From Phoronis australis (Eukaryota; Phoronida; Phoronidae), in assembly GCA_002633005.1 (NCBI GenBank), contig NMRA01000779.1:75271-125491 (forward strand): 50,221 nt of DNA. Direction: 5' to 3'. The position numbers and the translations under genes were made by a program. This document shows, piece after piece, positions 32,401 through 37,800 of the stretch. Position 1 is the stretch's first letter. Each line of letters starts with the position of its first letter. Under the pieces are notes generated by a model. That model worked only from the letters and a program-made list of their open reading frames with translations, was not told the origin of the DNA and did no database searches.

Positions 32401-33038
32401 GACAATTTGTTGTAATGAATTTTAGTTCAAACAAAAGATAAGAACGCAATGACTTTGAAAAACCGAAAACGTCTGAAAACAAGTTTGTTACTTTTTAAAA
32501 CAAGGGTTGGGTTCAGTAACGTTAGGACTTTGCGAAGTAGCTGGACTTCACGACATCATGTTAGGTATTGCCGTGTATTTTAAATAAGAATCCTGATTTT
32601 GGCTAGTTTTTAGTGAGGTCCTAGCGTTACTGAACTGCACCCAGTGCACGCGATTCGACAAGTTCCAAGTCGAGTTTCGAGTACATTGTCGTGGTCACGT
32701 GCCCAGAACACGGCCGGTTCATAGCGGCCTGATGCTTATGAGCGATGCATTCGTGCGAATTTATTAATAAAAAGAATTTCGCAAACACATTGGAGGAGGA
32801 GGTATAGATTCTTACGATTGTCTTACGAGCAGCCGATTTTCAGCACTGAGATCGGAGAATTCCGTATTGTACAACATGCGTTTCATTTGGCCTATACTCT
32901 GCCAGGGAAAAGACACCACAAATACAGGTGATCGGTTTCTCTTTTGTATTTTCAGCTAACTGTGTTTCGCCCGGAAATAAGGTGTTCTTCTTTTCTTTTC
33001 TACTGCACACTTGGTGGGTAACGACCTACAAATCGTGA
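8855..33038 (+). CDS. Secreted multi-TSR / SEA / LDLa glycoprotein (gene-level model)
   Basis: Exons joined by GT-AG sites and phase: 8855-8897, 9666-9825, 13146-13246, 15331-15423, 15866-16036, 16278-16448, 18616-18786, 19119-19289, 20491-20661, 21056-21226, 21897-22067, 24000-24170, 24890-25060, 25337-25507, 26071-26907, 27881-27993, 28502-28563, 29295-29458, 30218-30388, 30896-31018 and, tentatively, 32956-33038. Every junction keeps one open frame, giving about 1,219 residues. Order: signal peptide, 8-cysteine N-terminal domain, 15 thrombospondin type 1 repeats, SEA domain, TSR 16, LDL-receptor class A. Such modules are extracellular and mediate adhesion, matrix binding or ligand capture; a specific role cannot be read from sequence. 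Many TSRs carry O-fucosylation (C-x-x-S/T-C-G) and C-mannosylation (W-x-x-W) motifs and several N-glycosylation sequons. The first and last exons are the least certain. Confidence 0.8.
9403..9560. mobile_element. Short MITE with GGGCGTAGCTA inverted ends
   Basis: CAGGGCGTAGCTAGGG at the left mirrors TTAGCTACGCCCA at the right, about 158 bp apart. The interior is GC-rich with gcgagcaagcgagtgaagcg-type sequence. It lies in intron 1 of the TSR gene. The ends resemble non-autonomous hAT-like elements, but I see no clear 8-bp target duplication. Confidence 0.55.
9666..9825 (+). CDS. TSR gene exon 2: N-terminal Cys-rich domain, part 1
   Basis: The acceptor is a pyrimidine-rich tract ending TTGGCAG|TT and the donor is TGCAG|GTAGGA. 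It enters in phase 1 and leaves in phase 2 (160 nt). It finishes the signal peptide (VALQADG) and begins a charged domain with four cysteines, in the contexts GSC, TGC, PKC and TDC. An earlier AG, 22 bases upstream, would put a stop in frame with exon 1, so the later AG is preferred. I do not recognise the family. The spacing loosely recalls small nematode-type DUF19-like cysteine domains, but that is only an impression. Confidence 0.75.
9826..10496. other. Intron 2 left part, nothing recognised
   Basis: Start of the 3.3-kb intron between exons 2 and 3. A cysteine-containing open frame runs on from the donor to about 10095, but no second exon signal supports it. Confidence 0.4.
10497..11117 (-). 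mobile_element. tRNA-derived SINE (interrupted)
   Basis: Read on the minus strand from 11117, there is an A-box-like segment (TGGCTCAGTGGTTAGAGC, about 11087-11104) and a B box (GGGTTCAAATCC, 10646-10657). The ends GAGCCAGTG and CACTGGCTT pair as an acceptor-like stem. About 140 bases of unrelated body follow down to about 10497. Between the two boxes sits a 399-bp foldback element (10661-11059). It is therefore a SINE and not a working tRNA gene. Confidence 0.72.
10661..11059. mobile_element. 399-bp foldback MITE nested in the SINE
   Basis: The ends are inverted: GCCCGGTCTCCAATCTTT at the left and the complement of GCCCGGTCTCTAATCTTT at the right, with pairing continuing through ctcgaaatggaactcgaaa into most of each arm. 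The centre is a tight palindrome built of cgagttt/aaactcg. CCAGG flanks both sides (10656-10660 and 11060-11064), a plausible 5-bp target duplication. Removing the element restores a continuous tRNA-like B-box region. Confidence 0.75.
11366..11835. mobile_element. MITE-like element with GCTTTCCCATTAG inverted ends
   Basis: GCTTTCCCATTAGAGGCAAA at the left mirrors CTAATGGGAAAGC near 11825-11835, and the inner segments pair again around cgaagttt/aaacttcg motifs. It is about 470 bp long, in intron 2 of the TSR gene. No transposase is visible. Confidence 0.55.
12745..12865. mobile_element. Degenerate copy of the CGCTAGGAC MITE family
   Basis: The interior (gggatattgcc, then aatgagaacaagtgatttt and ggctagattttt) aligns by eye with the MITE copies at 31703-31855 and 32505-32643. 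The ends are eroded. A still weaker match may lie at about 13395-13450. Confidence 0.45.
13146..13246 (+). CDS. TSR gene exon 3: N-terminal Cys-rich domain, part 2
   Basis: The acceptor is ATTTATTGTTTTAG|T and the donor is CTGG|GTAAGT. It enters in phase 2 and leaves in phase 1 (101 nt), exactly the phase needed between exons 2 and 4. It encodes SAYTSLIECINGHAGQ and then a segment with ASCLPSVKSELDSLL, giving two cysteines and an amphipathic helix-like pattern that continues the domain of exon 2. Confidence 0.78.
13247..14822. other. Intron 3, no element recognised in the left part
   Basis: No exon with matching phase was found between exons 3 and 4. Apart from the possible MITE scrap near 13395-13450 and the minisatellite that follows, I see nothing to annotate. 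Confidence 0.4.
14823..15115. repeat. 35-bp minisatellite
   Basis: About eight copies of a 35-bp unit with core ACAGTTCGTTATTTCTTGAC followed by accaataaccaacag. It lies in intron 3, ending about 215 bp before exon 4. The minus-strand open frame through it is repetitive and not a gene. Confidence 0.9.
15331..15423 (+). CDS. TSR gene exon 4: end of the Cys-rich N-terminal domain
   Basis: The acceptor is TTGTTGTTTTCAG|CA and the donor is CCG|GTAGGT (93 nt, phase 1-1). All three frames are open, but only the phase 1 frame fits both neighbours. That frame gives NEPQVGYGCTFEEYGKKCPD, adding the seventh and eighth cysteines of the N-terminal domain. The exon then leads directly into the first TSR. 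Confidence 0.75.
15424..15865. other. Intron 4, nothing recognised
   Basis: Intron between exon 4 and the first TSR exon. I see no repeat or element beyond AT-rich sequence. Confidence 0.4.
15866..16036 (+). CDS. TSR gene exon 5: TSR 1
   Basis: Exon of 171 nt, phase 1-1, between TTTACAG and GTAAGG. It encodes one complete thrombospondin type 1 repeat with the tryptophan ladder WTAWSEW, the O-fucose motif CNASCGGG, QTRNRSC and six cysteines ending QQCP. Sequons NWT, NAS, NQT, NRS and NCT make this the most sequon-dense of the single repeats. Confidence 0.95.
16278..16448 (+). CDS. TSR gene exon 6: TSR 2
   Basis: A 171-nt phase 1-1 exon between TTTGCAG and GTAAGT. The ladder is WSTWTQW, followed by CSIACGGG, QTRNRTC, QHGG and a final HSCP. 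The usual O-fucose acceptor before the second cysteine is alanine, so this repeat should not be O-fucosylated. Confidence 0.95.
16449..16839. other. Intron 6 left part, nothing recognised
   Basis: Start of the 2.2-kb intron between TSR 2 and TSR 3. The long minus-strand open frame over TSR 2 and this area is antisense to the TSR exon and is not a gene. Confidence 0.4.
16840..17220 (-). mobile_element. Tc1/mariner-like transposon remnant
   Basis: On the minus strand, 17140-16988 reads EKARALGQIGADVSQDVVAA and then QFGVIPSLISKLKYKL, followed by a stop. This matches the paired-type helix-turn-helix at the N-terminus of Tc1/mariner transposases (ERARAL...S...VA..F.V..S.IS.L). About 150 bp further, TACAGTGCTGG at 16840 resembles a Tc1-type inverted terminal repeat next to a TA target. 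The DDE catalytic domain is absent, so this is an internally deleted relic. I did not find the second terminal repeat. Confidence 0.5.
17221..18615. other. Intron 6 right part, nothing recognised
   Basis: AT-rich intron sequence. It may hold the missing 5-prime flank of the mariner relic, but I see no terminal repeat or exon signal. Confidence 0.35.
18616..18786 (+). CDS. TSR gene exon 7: TSR 3
   Basis: A 171-nt phase 1-1 exon with WSSWTQW, CSISCGGG, QTRNRTC and six cysteines. The 14 bases TTCACGAAATAGTT around its acceptor are identical to those at TSR 4, pointing to a recent duplication that included the intron end. Confidence 0.95.
19119..19289 (+). CDS. TSR gene exon 8: TSR 4
   Basis: A 171-nt phase 1-1 exon with WTRWSQW, CNNSCGSG, QTRNRTC and QPCP at the end. 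It is separated from TSR 3 by only 332 bp and is its closest neighbour by flanking sequence. Its donor is followed 30 bp later by the 733-bp palindrome. Confidence 0.95.
19319..20051. repeat. 733-bp near-perfect palindrome (foldback element)
   Basis: The left arm from CATGTCCTGACCACAGG and the right arm ending in the complement, CCTGTGGTCCTGACATG, pair along their whole length. The arms are about 350 nt, roughly 90 percent identical by eye, and meet at a small centre (GTCACGG...CGTGAC, about 19674-19699). Similar open frames on both strands (starting MTLPTRNSTGASIQPSI or MTIPTRNSTG) are a consequence of the symmetry. It sits in the intron between TSR 4 and TSR 5. It may be a foldback transposon or an inverted duplication; no target duplication is evident. 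Confidence 0.88.
20419..20457. repeat. (ATT)n microsatellite
   Basis: About 13 tandem ATT triplets in the intron, ending 33 bp before the acceptor of TSR 5. Confidence 0.95.
20491..20661 (+). CDS. TSR gene exon 9: TSR 5
   Basis: A 171-nt phase 1-1 exon between TTCCAAACCAG and GTGAGC. It has WSSWNQW, CTVLCGGG and QTRNRTC. Leucine replaces the Ser/Thr that would carry O-fucose. The donor is GTGAGC, while most of the TSR exons use GTAAGN. Confidence 0.94.
20662..21055. other. Intron 9, nothing recognised
   Basis: Intron between TSR 5 and TSR 6. I see no repeat, element or additional exon. Confidence 0.4.
21056..21226 (+). CDS. TSR gene exon 10: TSR 6
   Basis: A 171-nt phase 1-1 exon with WSAWNQW, CSISCGGG, QTRIRTC, QYGG and a final LLCP. 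The NRT sequon of its neighbours is lost here (IRT). The acceptor follows a good pyrimidine tract (TTTTTTTCTTTTACGAAACAG). Confidence 0.95.
21227..21896. other. Intron 10, nothing recognised
   Basis: Intron between TSR 6 and TSR 7 with no supported exon or element. Confidence 0.4.
21897..22067 (+). CDS. TSR gene exon 11: TSR 7
   Basis: A 171-nt phase 1-1 exon with WSFWSNW, CSNSCGGG, QSRNRTC, QHGG and QPCP. The donor is GTAAGTAAAG. A 50-bp minisatellite containing donor-like words starts within ten bases of it. Confidence 0.95.
22074..22384. repeat. 50-bp minisatellite next to the TSR 7 donor
   Basis: About six units of 50 bp (GTACAGTCACGTGTAAATCA, then accatgtagtacttggccttattcaagtga). Five units contain exact CAAGTGAGT, a near-consensus 5-prime splice site, at about 22162, 22212, 22262, 22310 and 22360. 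The first unit has CAAATGAGT and is not donor-like. The array begins directly after the real donor. Confidence 0.9.
22385..23560. repeat. Probable dispersed repeat block in an intron
   Basis: The segment has recurring phrases (CATGAAATTTGGTATGG, GTGAAATTTGGCAG, GATGTTCTTGATATTTGGCAG). It also contains GCCCTCATGTGGCCA at about 22849, a reverse-oriented relative of the GGCCACTAGGTGGC words in the 48-kb array. It begins with a G-rich run (about 22528-22548). This looks like an old member of the same style of repeat, but I cannot place its ends. Confidence 0.4.
24000..24170 (+). CDS. TSR gene exon 12: TSR 8
   Basis: A 171-nt phase 1-1 exon with WTWWSPW, CSATCGGG, NTTRNRTC, QHGG and QPCP, donor GTGAGT. 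A G homopolymer with one N (23955) lies 45 bp upstream, so the acceptor context TTTTAACGTAG should be rechecked, but the coding sequence is intact. Confidence 0.94.
24171..24889. other. Intron 12, nothing recognised
   Basis: Intron between TSR 8 and TSR 9. Two overlapping short open frames have no splice support. Confidence 0.4.
24890..25060 (+). CDS. TSR gene exon 13: TSR 9
   Basis: A 171-nt phase 1-1 exon with WSPWSEW, CSISCGGG, NRTRHRTC, QHGG and NPCP. The intron before it ends in a long pyrimidine-rich stretch and GATGGCAG. The NRT sequon is shifted to the position of NQT. Confidence 0.95.
25337..25507 (+). CDS. TSR gene exon 14: TSR 10
   Basis: A 171-nt phase 1-1 exon with WATWSSW, CSVSCGSG, YRERNRTC, LHGG and ASCP, donor GTGAGT. 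It is the last TSR with an exon to itself before the multi-repeat exon. Confidence 0.94.
25508..26070. other. Intron 14, nothing recognised
   Basis: Intron between TSR 10 and the 837-nt exon. A 64-codon open frame at 25670 lacks a donor and acceptor pair. Confidence 0.4.
26071..26907 (+). CDS. TSR gene exon 15: five TSRs (11-15) in one exon
   Basis: A single 837-nt phase 1-1 exon between ATTTTTAG and GTAAGT holds five complete TSRs with no introns. Their ladders are WSSWSNW, WGDWTLW, WSHWQAW, WSLWTTW and WTSWTQW, and their O-fucose sites CNVTCGEG, CSVTCGNG, CNVSCGLG, CSAACGVG (no acceptor) and CDVTCGTG. I count about 22 N-glycosylation sequons in 279 codons. Repeats 11-14 are shorter than the single-exon TSRs and lack their QHGG segment. 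They look like a separate lineage of repeats, spread by in-exon duplication or joined by intron loss. Confidence 0.95.
27213..27365 (+). mobile_element. CGCTAGGAC MITE, copy 1
   Basis: About 153 bp from GGCGTGCGTTCAGTAGACGC to GTCCTAGCGTTACTGAACGG-GAGGC, with inverted ends GTTCAGTA..CGCTAGGAC. It is nearly identical to the reverse-oriented copy at 31703-31855. It lies in the intron before the SEA exons. No coding capacity. Confidence 0.75.
27366..27880. other. Intron 15 right part, nothing further
   Basis: A phrase near 27430 (GCCAGGCGTGTGTTCCGTAG) recalls the MITE end and may be a solo scrap. Otherwise I see nothing. Confidence 0.35.
27881..27993 (+). CDS. TSR gene exon 16: SEA domain, first part
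   Basis: The acceptor is TTATATTCTCGTAG|CT and the donor is GCGCA|GTAAGC (113 nt, phase 1 in, phase 0 out). It encodes TTQIDVSMTFNMPFYDVYHN and then LSDPVTRTLVDEAKRA. This is the first strand and first helix pattern of a SEA module (hydrophobic strand, then L-S-x-P, then an amphipathic helix). The frame stays open past the donor to 28164, but splicing here is what makes the rest of the domain fit. Confidence 0.8.
28502..28563 (+). CDS. TSR gene exon 17: SEA domain, 62-nt middle exon
   Basis: The acceptor is GATCTGTTTTCCAG|TT and the donor is ATAAG|GTAAGG. At 62 nt it enters in phase 0 and leaves in phase 2, exactly bridging exons 16 and 18. It encodes LLPLYNSSIPRLVDLFVKRI, which fits the SEA pattern leading into the R-x-G-S-V turn. 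It is too short to appear in a usual open-frame search; a long minus-strand frame over it is a shadow. Confidence 0.75.
28564..29294. other. Intron 17, nothing recognised
   Basis: Intron between the second and third SEA exons, with no clear element. Confidence 0.4.
29295..29458 (+). CDS. TSR gene exon 18: SEA domain, last part
   Basis: The acceptor is GGCATTTTGCAG|A and the donor is CCAG|GTAGGT (164 nt, phase 2 in, phase 1 out). It begins with RSGSVIFDVEVIV across the junction, the diagnostic SEA turn and strand, and continues with a helix (EIDEKINDVAKVV) and a last strand (NTSVAVTDVKVI). G-S-V-I-F is close to the G-S-V-V-V site at which some SEA domains cleave themselves, so autoproteolysis is possible but not established. 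Confidence 0.85.
29459..29941. other. Intron 18 left part, nothing recognised
   Basis: Intron sequence between the SEA exons and the MITE at 29942. No exon or repeat seen. Confidence 0.4.
29942..30191 (+). mobile_element. CATGCGCGC MITE, copy 1
   Basis: A 250-bp element starting CATGCGCGCACCCAGCC and ending GAGCGCATC, flanked by AATGA (29937-29941 and 30192-30196), a 5-bp target duplication. It shares most of its sequence, in the same orientation, with 41693-41916, for example TTGGACTTTTTGTTTCTC and GAGGCGGACCTTTTTG. It ends only 26 bp before the TSR 16 exon. Confidence 0.8.
30218..30388 (+). CDS. TSR gene exon 19: TSR 16
   Basis: A 171-nt phase 1-1 exon between TTTCTATTTTAG and GTGACT. It has WSDWSPW, CDVTCGGG, QSRGRSC and TICS at the end. 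It comes after the SEA domain, apart from the main TSR block, and lacks the NRT and NCT sequons of the others. The donor GTGACT is weak. Confidence 0.93.
30625..30869. repeat. 23-bp minisatellite before the LDLa exon
   Basis: About ten units of 23 bp (AGTTTACAGACACCCCACAC-CCT). Eight units contain TAGTTTACAG, which resembles a 3-prime splice site and matches the ends of some real acceptors in this gene. The array ends 26 bp before the genuine acceptor (TTGTTTTTGCAG) of the LDLa exon. Confidence 0.92.
30896..31018 (+). CDS. TSR gene exon 20: LDL-receptor class A domain
   Basis: A 123-nt phase 1-1 exon between TTTTTGCAG and GTAAGA. It encodes an LDLa module, CTYMKFSCSDNVTCIENN, then LVCDGLRDCPDGSDE and a last cysteine in VTCND. 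Six cysteines and the acidic calcium cage (D-G-x-x-D-C-x-D-G-S-D-E) are complete, so calcium-dependent folding is expected. In other proteins such modules bind lipoproteins or basic ligand patches. Confidence 0.95.
31545..31910. repeat. Approximately 65-bp tandem repeat split by MITE copy 2
   Basis: Three to four diverged units share CTAGGGTCC-TATAACT, AAGGGGTGATAACCC and GTGCCGTCTATC. The MITE at 31703-31855 has inserted within one unit, between GTAACT and GTACATAAC. Confidence 0.7.
31703..31855 (-). mobile_element. CGCTAGGAC MITE, copy 2
   Basis: Reverse complement of the element at 27213-27365, close to 90 percent identical by eye, running from GCCTCCCGTTCTGTAACGC to TCTACTGAACGCACGCC. 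It is inserted in a tandem repeat unit. Confidence 0.78.
31970..32346. repeat. 37-bp minisatellite
   Basis: About ten units of 37 bp with core TTGTAGCCTGTTACTGCTAC, then agaccacgcccattaac. It follows directly on a good-looking acceptor (GTGATTTTCAG at 31951-31961) that could splice the LDLa exon into the array. That would add about 28 residues before a stop at 32045. Confidence 0.92.
32505..32643 (-). mobile_element. CGCTAGGAC MITE, copy 3
   Basis: A more diverged copy from GGGTTCAGTAACGTTAGGAC to GTCCTAGCGTTACTGAACTG, with the same interior order as copy 2 (GGACTTCACG, ATTGCCGTGTATTTTAAAT, GGCTAGTTTTTAG). The ends are clearly inverted. Confidence 0.7.
32956..33038 (+). CDS. TSR gene: candidate terminal exon
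   Basis: The acceptor is CTTTTGTATTTTCAG|CT and the frame runs in phase 1 from the LDLa exon to TGA. It adds about 27 residues including NCVSPGNK and a short hydrophobic run VFFFSFLLHTWWV. It could be a weak membrane or anchor tail. AATAAA words follow at 33693-33702. The rival terminal exon at 31962-32047 fits equally in phase, and further exons beyond the window cannot be excluded. Confidence 0.3.
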
Positions 33039-34425
33039 ACTTCCGCAGAATGACGCTATGACGTAAACATTCTTCATGGTCATGAGGCGCTACAGTGATG
33101 AAATGTGTGATGGACATTCGCAAGTGTCGGGGGCATTCCGTTTAGTGACGTCATACCTTCTACTGGCTTGAAGTATACAGTACGCGAACTCTGCATAATA
33201 CAGTTATATGACGTCATATGATCACTCCATTCAGATGGATAAGTGAAGGAACCCTTTGGCGCAAGATACGGCCATTTGGCGTTGACAAGTGTTGCCGTAA
33301 ACAATTCGCGTCACGTTTGGATATTCAATTTGCTCAATCAATCAGAGAAATTTCTTTTTATTTTTCAAAATATGAAATAGTTTGACGAGTTAAAAACGTT
33401 CGTATAGTGCTATCACCTTTTGCTGAAGAAACTGGAGGTGTAAATATGGAAGCGAAACAATTGTTGTTTACTCACTACATTACGATTATGGCTAACACAA
33501 CTATGTTATAAATGGGACATTTTGATTGACCTAGAGGGGTATTGCCACTGGAGCAGGAGACCTAAAGAACGAGTAAATGTAAGCTTTTTTGAAGAAGGCA
33601 TTGGGAGTAAACCCAAGGATCACATGGACGTGTGTTGTCATTCAATAGTTCAGTAGCAAAGTTTGCGGAAATAGTCACGAATAACTAGATGGAATAAATA
33701 AAGTACTACACGAAATGTTTGAAAACACGTCCTATATAGAACAGCATTCACTCTGGGAAATTTTGAAATACTGTGTGTGTAGTGTTCACGAACAAAGTGC
33801 TGTATTAATATTCTACTGTTGGGCAAACAGTATTGATCTACCTAGTAATATGTCGTAATGACAGGGCTAAAAGTATTCTTGCGCAATACTCCGAAAGAGG
33901 CCGAGTTTCTATATAGTTCCTGTGAATAACAATCCTCGCCTGGCTTCACGGTGATAACACGTACTTTCTAGGGAATAATTGCCGATCTCATTGCTGAACA
34001 ATTATTCTCCATCATTTCCAAGGGCATTCATGATCATAAAAGAATGTTGTCTCACCACGTGCAGTTCTTAGTAATTCTGTCCGTGTTGCCTACAGTGTAA
34101 CAGCAGTTAGCGCATTGGGGGTCTCCTTTGTAAAGAGACATGAAGTAAAAGGTCATGGAGAAAGTAGGGAGGGAAGGTGGGGAGAGGGGGTGCAGTTACT
34201 AGAAAAGCAGATTTGAATAAGGTAAATTCAATGAAATATGTATACTTGTCTGTGTAAATAATGACACAATTGAACACGATATTATGTATTCATGTGCTTA
34301 AATAATCACATAGTTATTTGAACAAAAATCAAAGACCTGGAAATGACAAAAAAAATCCGAGTTACATGATTGCTTTGGTGCCCTGTATTAATGAAAGGGA
34401 GTCCATGTTTCTTCCTTAAAGAGCC
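33039..34425. other. Intergenic, nothing recognised
   Basis: Between the presumed 3-prime ends of two convergent genes. AATAAA words at 33693-33702 (plus) may serve the TSR gene. No exon or clear repeat is seen. Confidence 0.4.
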
Positions 34426-34431
34426 TTTATT
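34426..34431 (-). terminator. Possible polyadenylation signal of the Reeler gene
   Basis: AATAAA on the minus strand about 300 bases after the Reeler stop codon. A plausible signal, but one hexamer in AT-rich DNA is weak evidence. Confidence 0.35.
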
Positions 34432-34731
34432 TAAATGTATCAAAATAGTACAAAACAACATGCATGGATTGTGATGCCAATACTGAGATGAACTATTCAA
34501 ACTAATAAAATACTTGAAAGCCAAAATCGATCCTCGTATCGTGTTGTCGAATACAGGATCATTCGGAATTTTCACTGTTTCTCTACTAACGACAATAAAA
34601 GTATTAAGTACTCTAGTCTAGAGGAAAATTTAAAAAAACATGAACACTTACAGCCCGACTAAAACATTGCTCATCCACAAAAACTTTTTTTAAAATAATA
34701 CCAAAGTACATGTTGGATTTCGTGTTCATTA

Positions 34732-34809
34732 TTATATTGCCTTGGCAAAAAGGATCGCGAAGGAGGTGAGAACCAACGAGACACTGAGAGAATGAGCGCT
34801 TCCGGTTTC
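34732..34809 (-). CDS. Reeler gene exon 5: hydrophobic C-terminus and stop
   Basis: The acceptor is GTTCATATTTGCAG|GA; it enters in phase 0 and ends in TAA. It encodes ETGSAHSLSV and then SLVLTSFAILFAKAI: small residues (T-G-S-A) followed by a hydrophobic run to the very end. This is the pattern of a GPI-attachment signal; a single membrane anchor is the alternative. Confidence 0.72.
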   Translation of the reverse strand, partial: ETGSAHSLSVSLVLTSFAILFAKAI

Positions 34810-37800
34810 CTGCAAATATGAACACAAGAAAATGTTGTAAAAGACTCTTAATTTTGAGTACTCAGAAGCGGTTTTAGTGGCAACTAATTATTGTTCTTAT
34901 TCCCGGAACCTCGCAATGTACTTAGCATGAAAGCACAGATGAAGTTATCAAGAATCCACAGAAGGACTCCAAACTGCAGAAAGGTTCCCTGAGCCTGCAT
35001 GCGCAACTGTGTCTACAAGCTTTCACACGGTTTCACATGGTGCCTACAACGAACCTTAGCTGCCGCTTCCTTTGCTCATACATTTTTATTATTAAATGTT
35101 TTCTGGTAAAATGTGATACACAATACGGGTACTTGGAGTTCAGACCCAAAAGCGCTGAAACATATCTGGGCGTAATTATATCCTTTTTCAAATTGACTAC
35201 TGCTCTCATTGTTGAAAATTTAGCAATATGTTAATTAATCTCGTACTTGAAGTTTCAGCTCTGTTAGACCAATACGAGTGCAGCTGAGTAGGTTTGGTGT
35301 CGAAACATGATTGTGGACAACTATCACTTTCAAAACTTATGTTTTGCATATGTAATTCGGGGAACGAGAAAAGCACCGTGAATTCCCAGGCACTCGTATT
35401 TTTGTGACTGTTTTGCATTAGGAAACACTGTGGTAATCATAGACAATAAGCGAGTCCAGTCATGTTAGGTGTGGAAAACTACTGTGGAACATACATATAT
35501 TGGTAAGCATGAACAATGGCAATCACAGTTTCATAATAAATAATCAAGTATAACCTACAATCAGGTACACAACGGGATCGACTTTCACAGTCTTATAGCG
35601 CTCAGAGTGAAGACGGGAAAGATCGGATGTTTAATAAAAAGAATACTACCCAAGTTACTTATAAACAGAATCAATATTAAATAGCCTAAGCTCTCAATGT
35701 GTAAATCTTAACTTACGATTTCCGACGGCTGCTTCACCCAGAATGTTTCTTTGTGCTTAACTAAGGTGGCGCTGCAAAAGATGTTAGTGTTAGTGTTTTT
35801 GATAAGATCTTGTTGCTCAACAAATTGCACATCAAATCTAATGTGTACACTCAATGTGTGCTCTACACAACAAATAACGTATTCTCTTCACAAAACACTG
35901 TCACTAAATCATGTCAATTATTCACACGGTATACGAAATACGTTATTGTTTCTCAAGAGACAATTCGCCTAACCCTTAAGAGGCAAATACTTGCTACGTT
36001 TCGCCTTGTATAGCTGGCTAATAAATACAAAATCACTTGTCTCCTTGGCATAAAATAGGTCTCATTATATGCCTTGCTGTGATATAATTCTATTTCGGTT
36101 ACCAACAATAATATCGAAACTATCAGCAACTCGAAATAAAAACGTTTCAGAGTTTAGTGGGGTTGGCAACCCTAAAATTACGAATTCCAAAACGGCGCTT
36201 ATAATATGCGCCTTGGCAGTGACCTGAATTGGTAACGGAAATGGAATGTTAGGAGACCGATTGTGTAAGAGCAAAATACCGCTTAAACGTCAATGCGATA
36301 GCACTTTAACAACGACTTGAGCCAGTCTTGATATACACTGCAGTCTACTGACGAATGGGGAAGCAAGCCTTGGCTCCCTGTCACACAGACGCATAGTGTA
36401 TCAGATACCGGGGCAAATCTAGGGACACATCTTTAATGGAAAATACCACAAAACATTCAGGAAATGAAACCAATGATAATAATAGTCATTCTTAGCTTTC
36501 TTCTTACAACACATGAAAAATTGCGTCCAGACGTAAGCTATAAGTCAATGAGGTCTTGTTACTCGGACTTGGTCGCTGCGCCTAATGGTACATGATGCGA
36601 ACACTGTTTAAAATTTCATTGCTATCGCCCTAGGCTTGACACTCGTTTTCACGAGTTTTACAGTCCAGGCTCCGTGTTTCACTTACTAGAATTTAACTTC
36701 TCCGCTCTTATTCGCTGGGGCCGTCCACTCAAACGTGAGTTTTGTGACGGACAATTTCTTTGAATGGGTCACAGCGTCATCAGCGTCAGCACAACTTAGT
36801 TTCTGAAAGTAGGCACAAAACTGAACTATTGCGTGTGGCACTGTCAGAAAAAAGCTTTGAACAGCAGTACGTGACTTGCACAAAAACTATTGAGAATATA
36901 AATACTTTGAAGACCTGCCTGCCGAATTCTTCCCAAATTAACTGAAAGTGATGACATAATGCGCACAAAGTGATGACGTAATGCGCACAAAGAATGAGCC
37001 AGTCCCCACCATAAGAAAAAAAAACGTGAAACGCCTCCACGACTGCACCGCAAACGGTACGAAAGAACTTGGTAGACATAGAGCCATACGCAAAAAAAAC
37101 CGTAAATTGCTACTAGGTGCGCCACAGTACAGCCCAGTACCGCCATTAAAATGAACTTTATACAAATTTTACCTTGGTATCAGGTTCATTGGTTGCGAAT
37201 GAACCAATAATTACACTGTCGTTTTTGGCGTCACGGCCCTGAAGAAAGAAGCCTTTGATGTTTTCTTTTCCGGATAAAGTGACTGAAAAATACATGCAAG
37301 AATGAACAGTGGTGAATGGCCATTCAACTCGGCACTGAAACCCAAGGCATTCGTTCGTAACTACCACTACTCTTCATCATAATATTTATTGTTATTATTA
37401 TCGTTTTATTAGGTTGAACCTATTCTCTACAAACACTGATCACCCATAAGGCCCAGCCACCAATACATTCACAAACACCAATAGAAGAATGAATTATGAT
37501 TTATATGAATACTAAAATATTAACGACTAAGGCGACAATAATGAAACCATGCAAAAGTAAGTAAAAAGAAGGTAAACAAAAACTAGAAAGATTATTGTCA
37601 CGGCGTGACAATAACGGATTCTGCGCGTGCGTATTACTGGAATTATTATGGGAAGTTACTGACAGCAACCCCTTTACCAATATGAAAAGGAATTCTTTAA
37701 GATTGTAGGAGAAATTACATATTAATTTTTTTGATGACCTTTCCACTAATTGACCTCTTCCGGTGCATTATGAGCCCCGATGAGGGAGTAATTGTTAACT

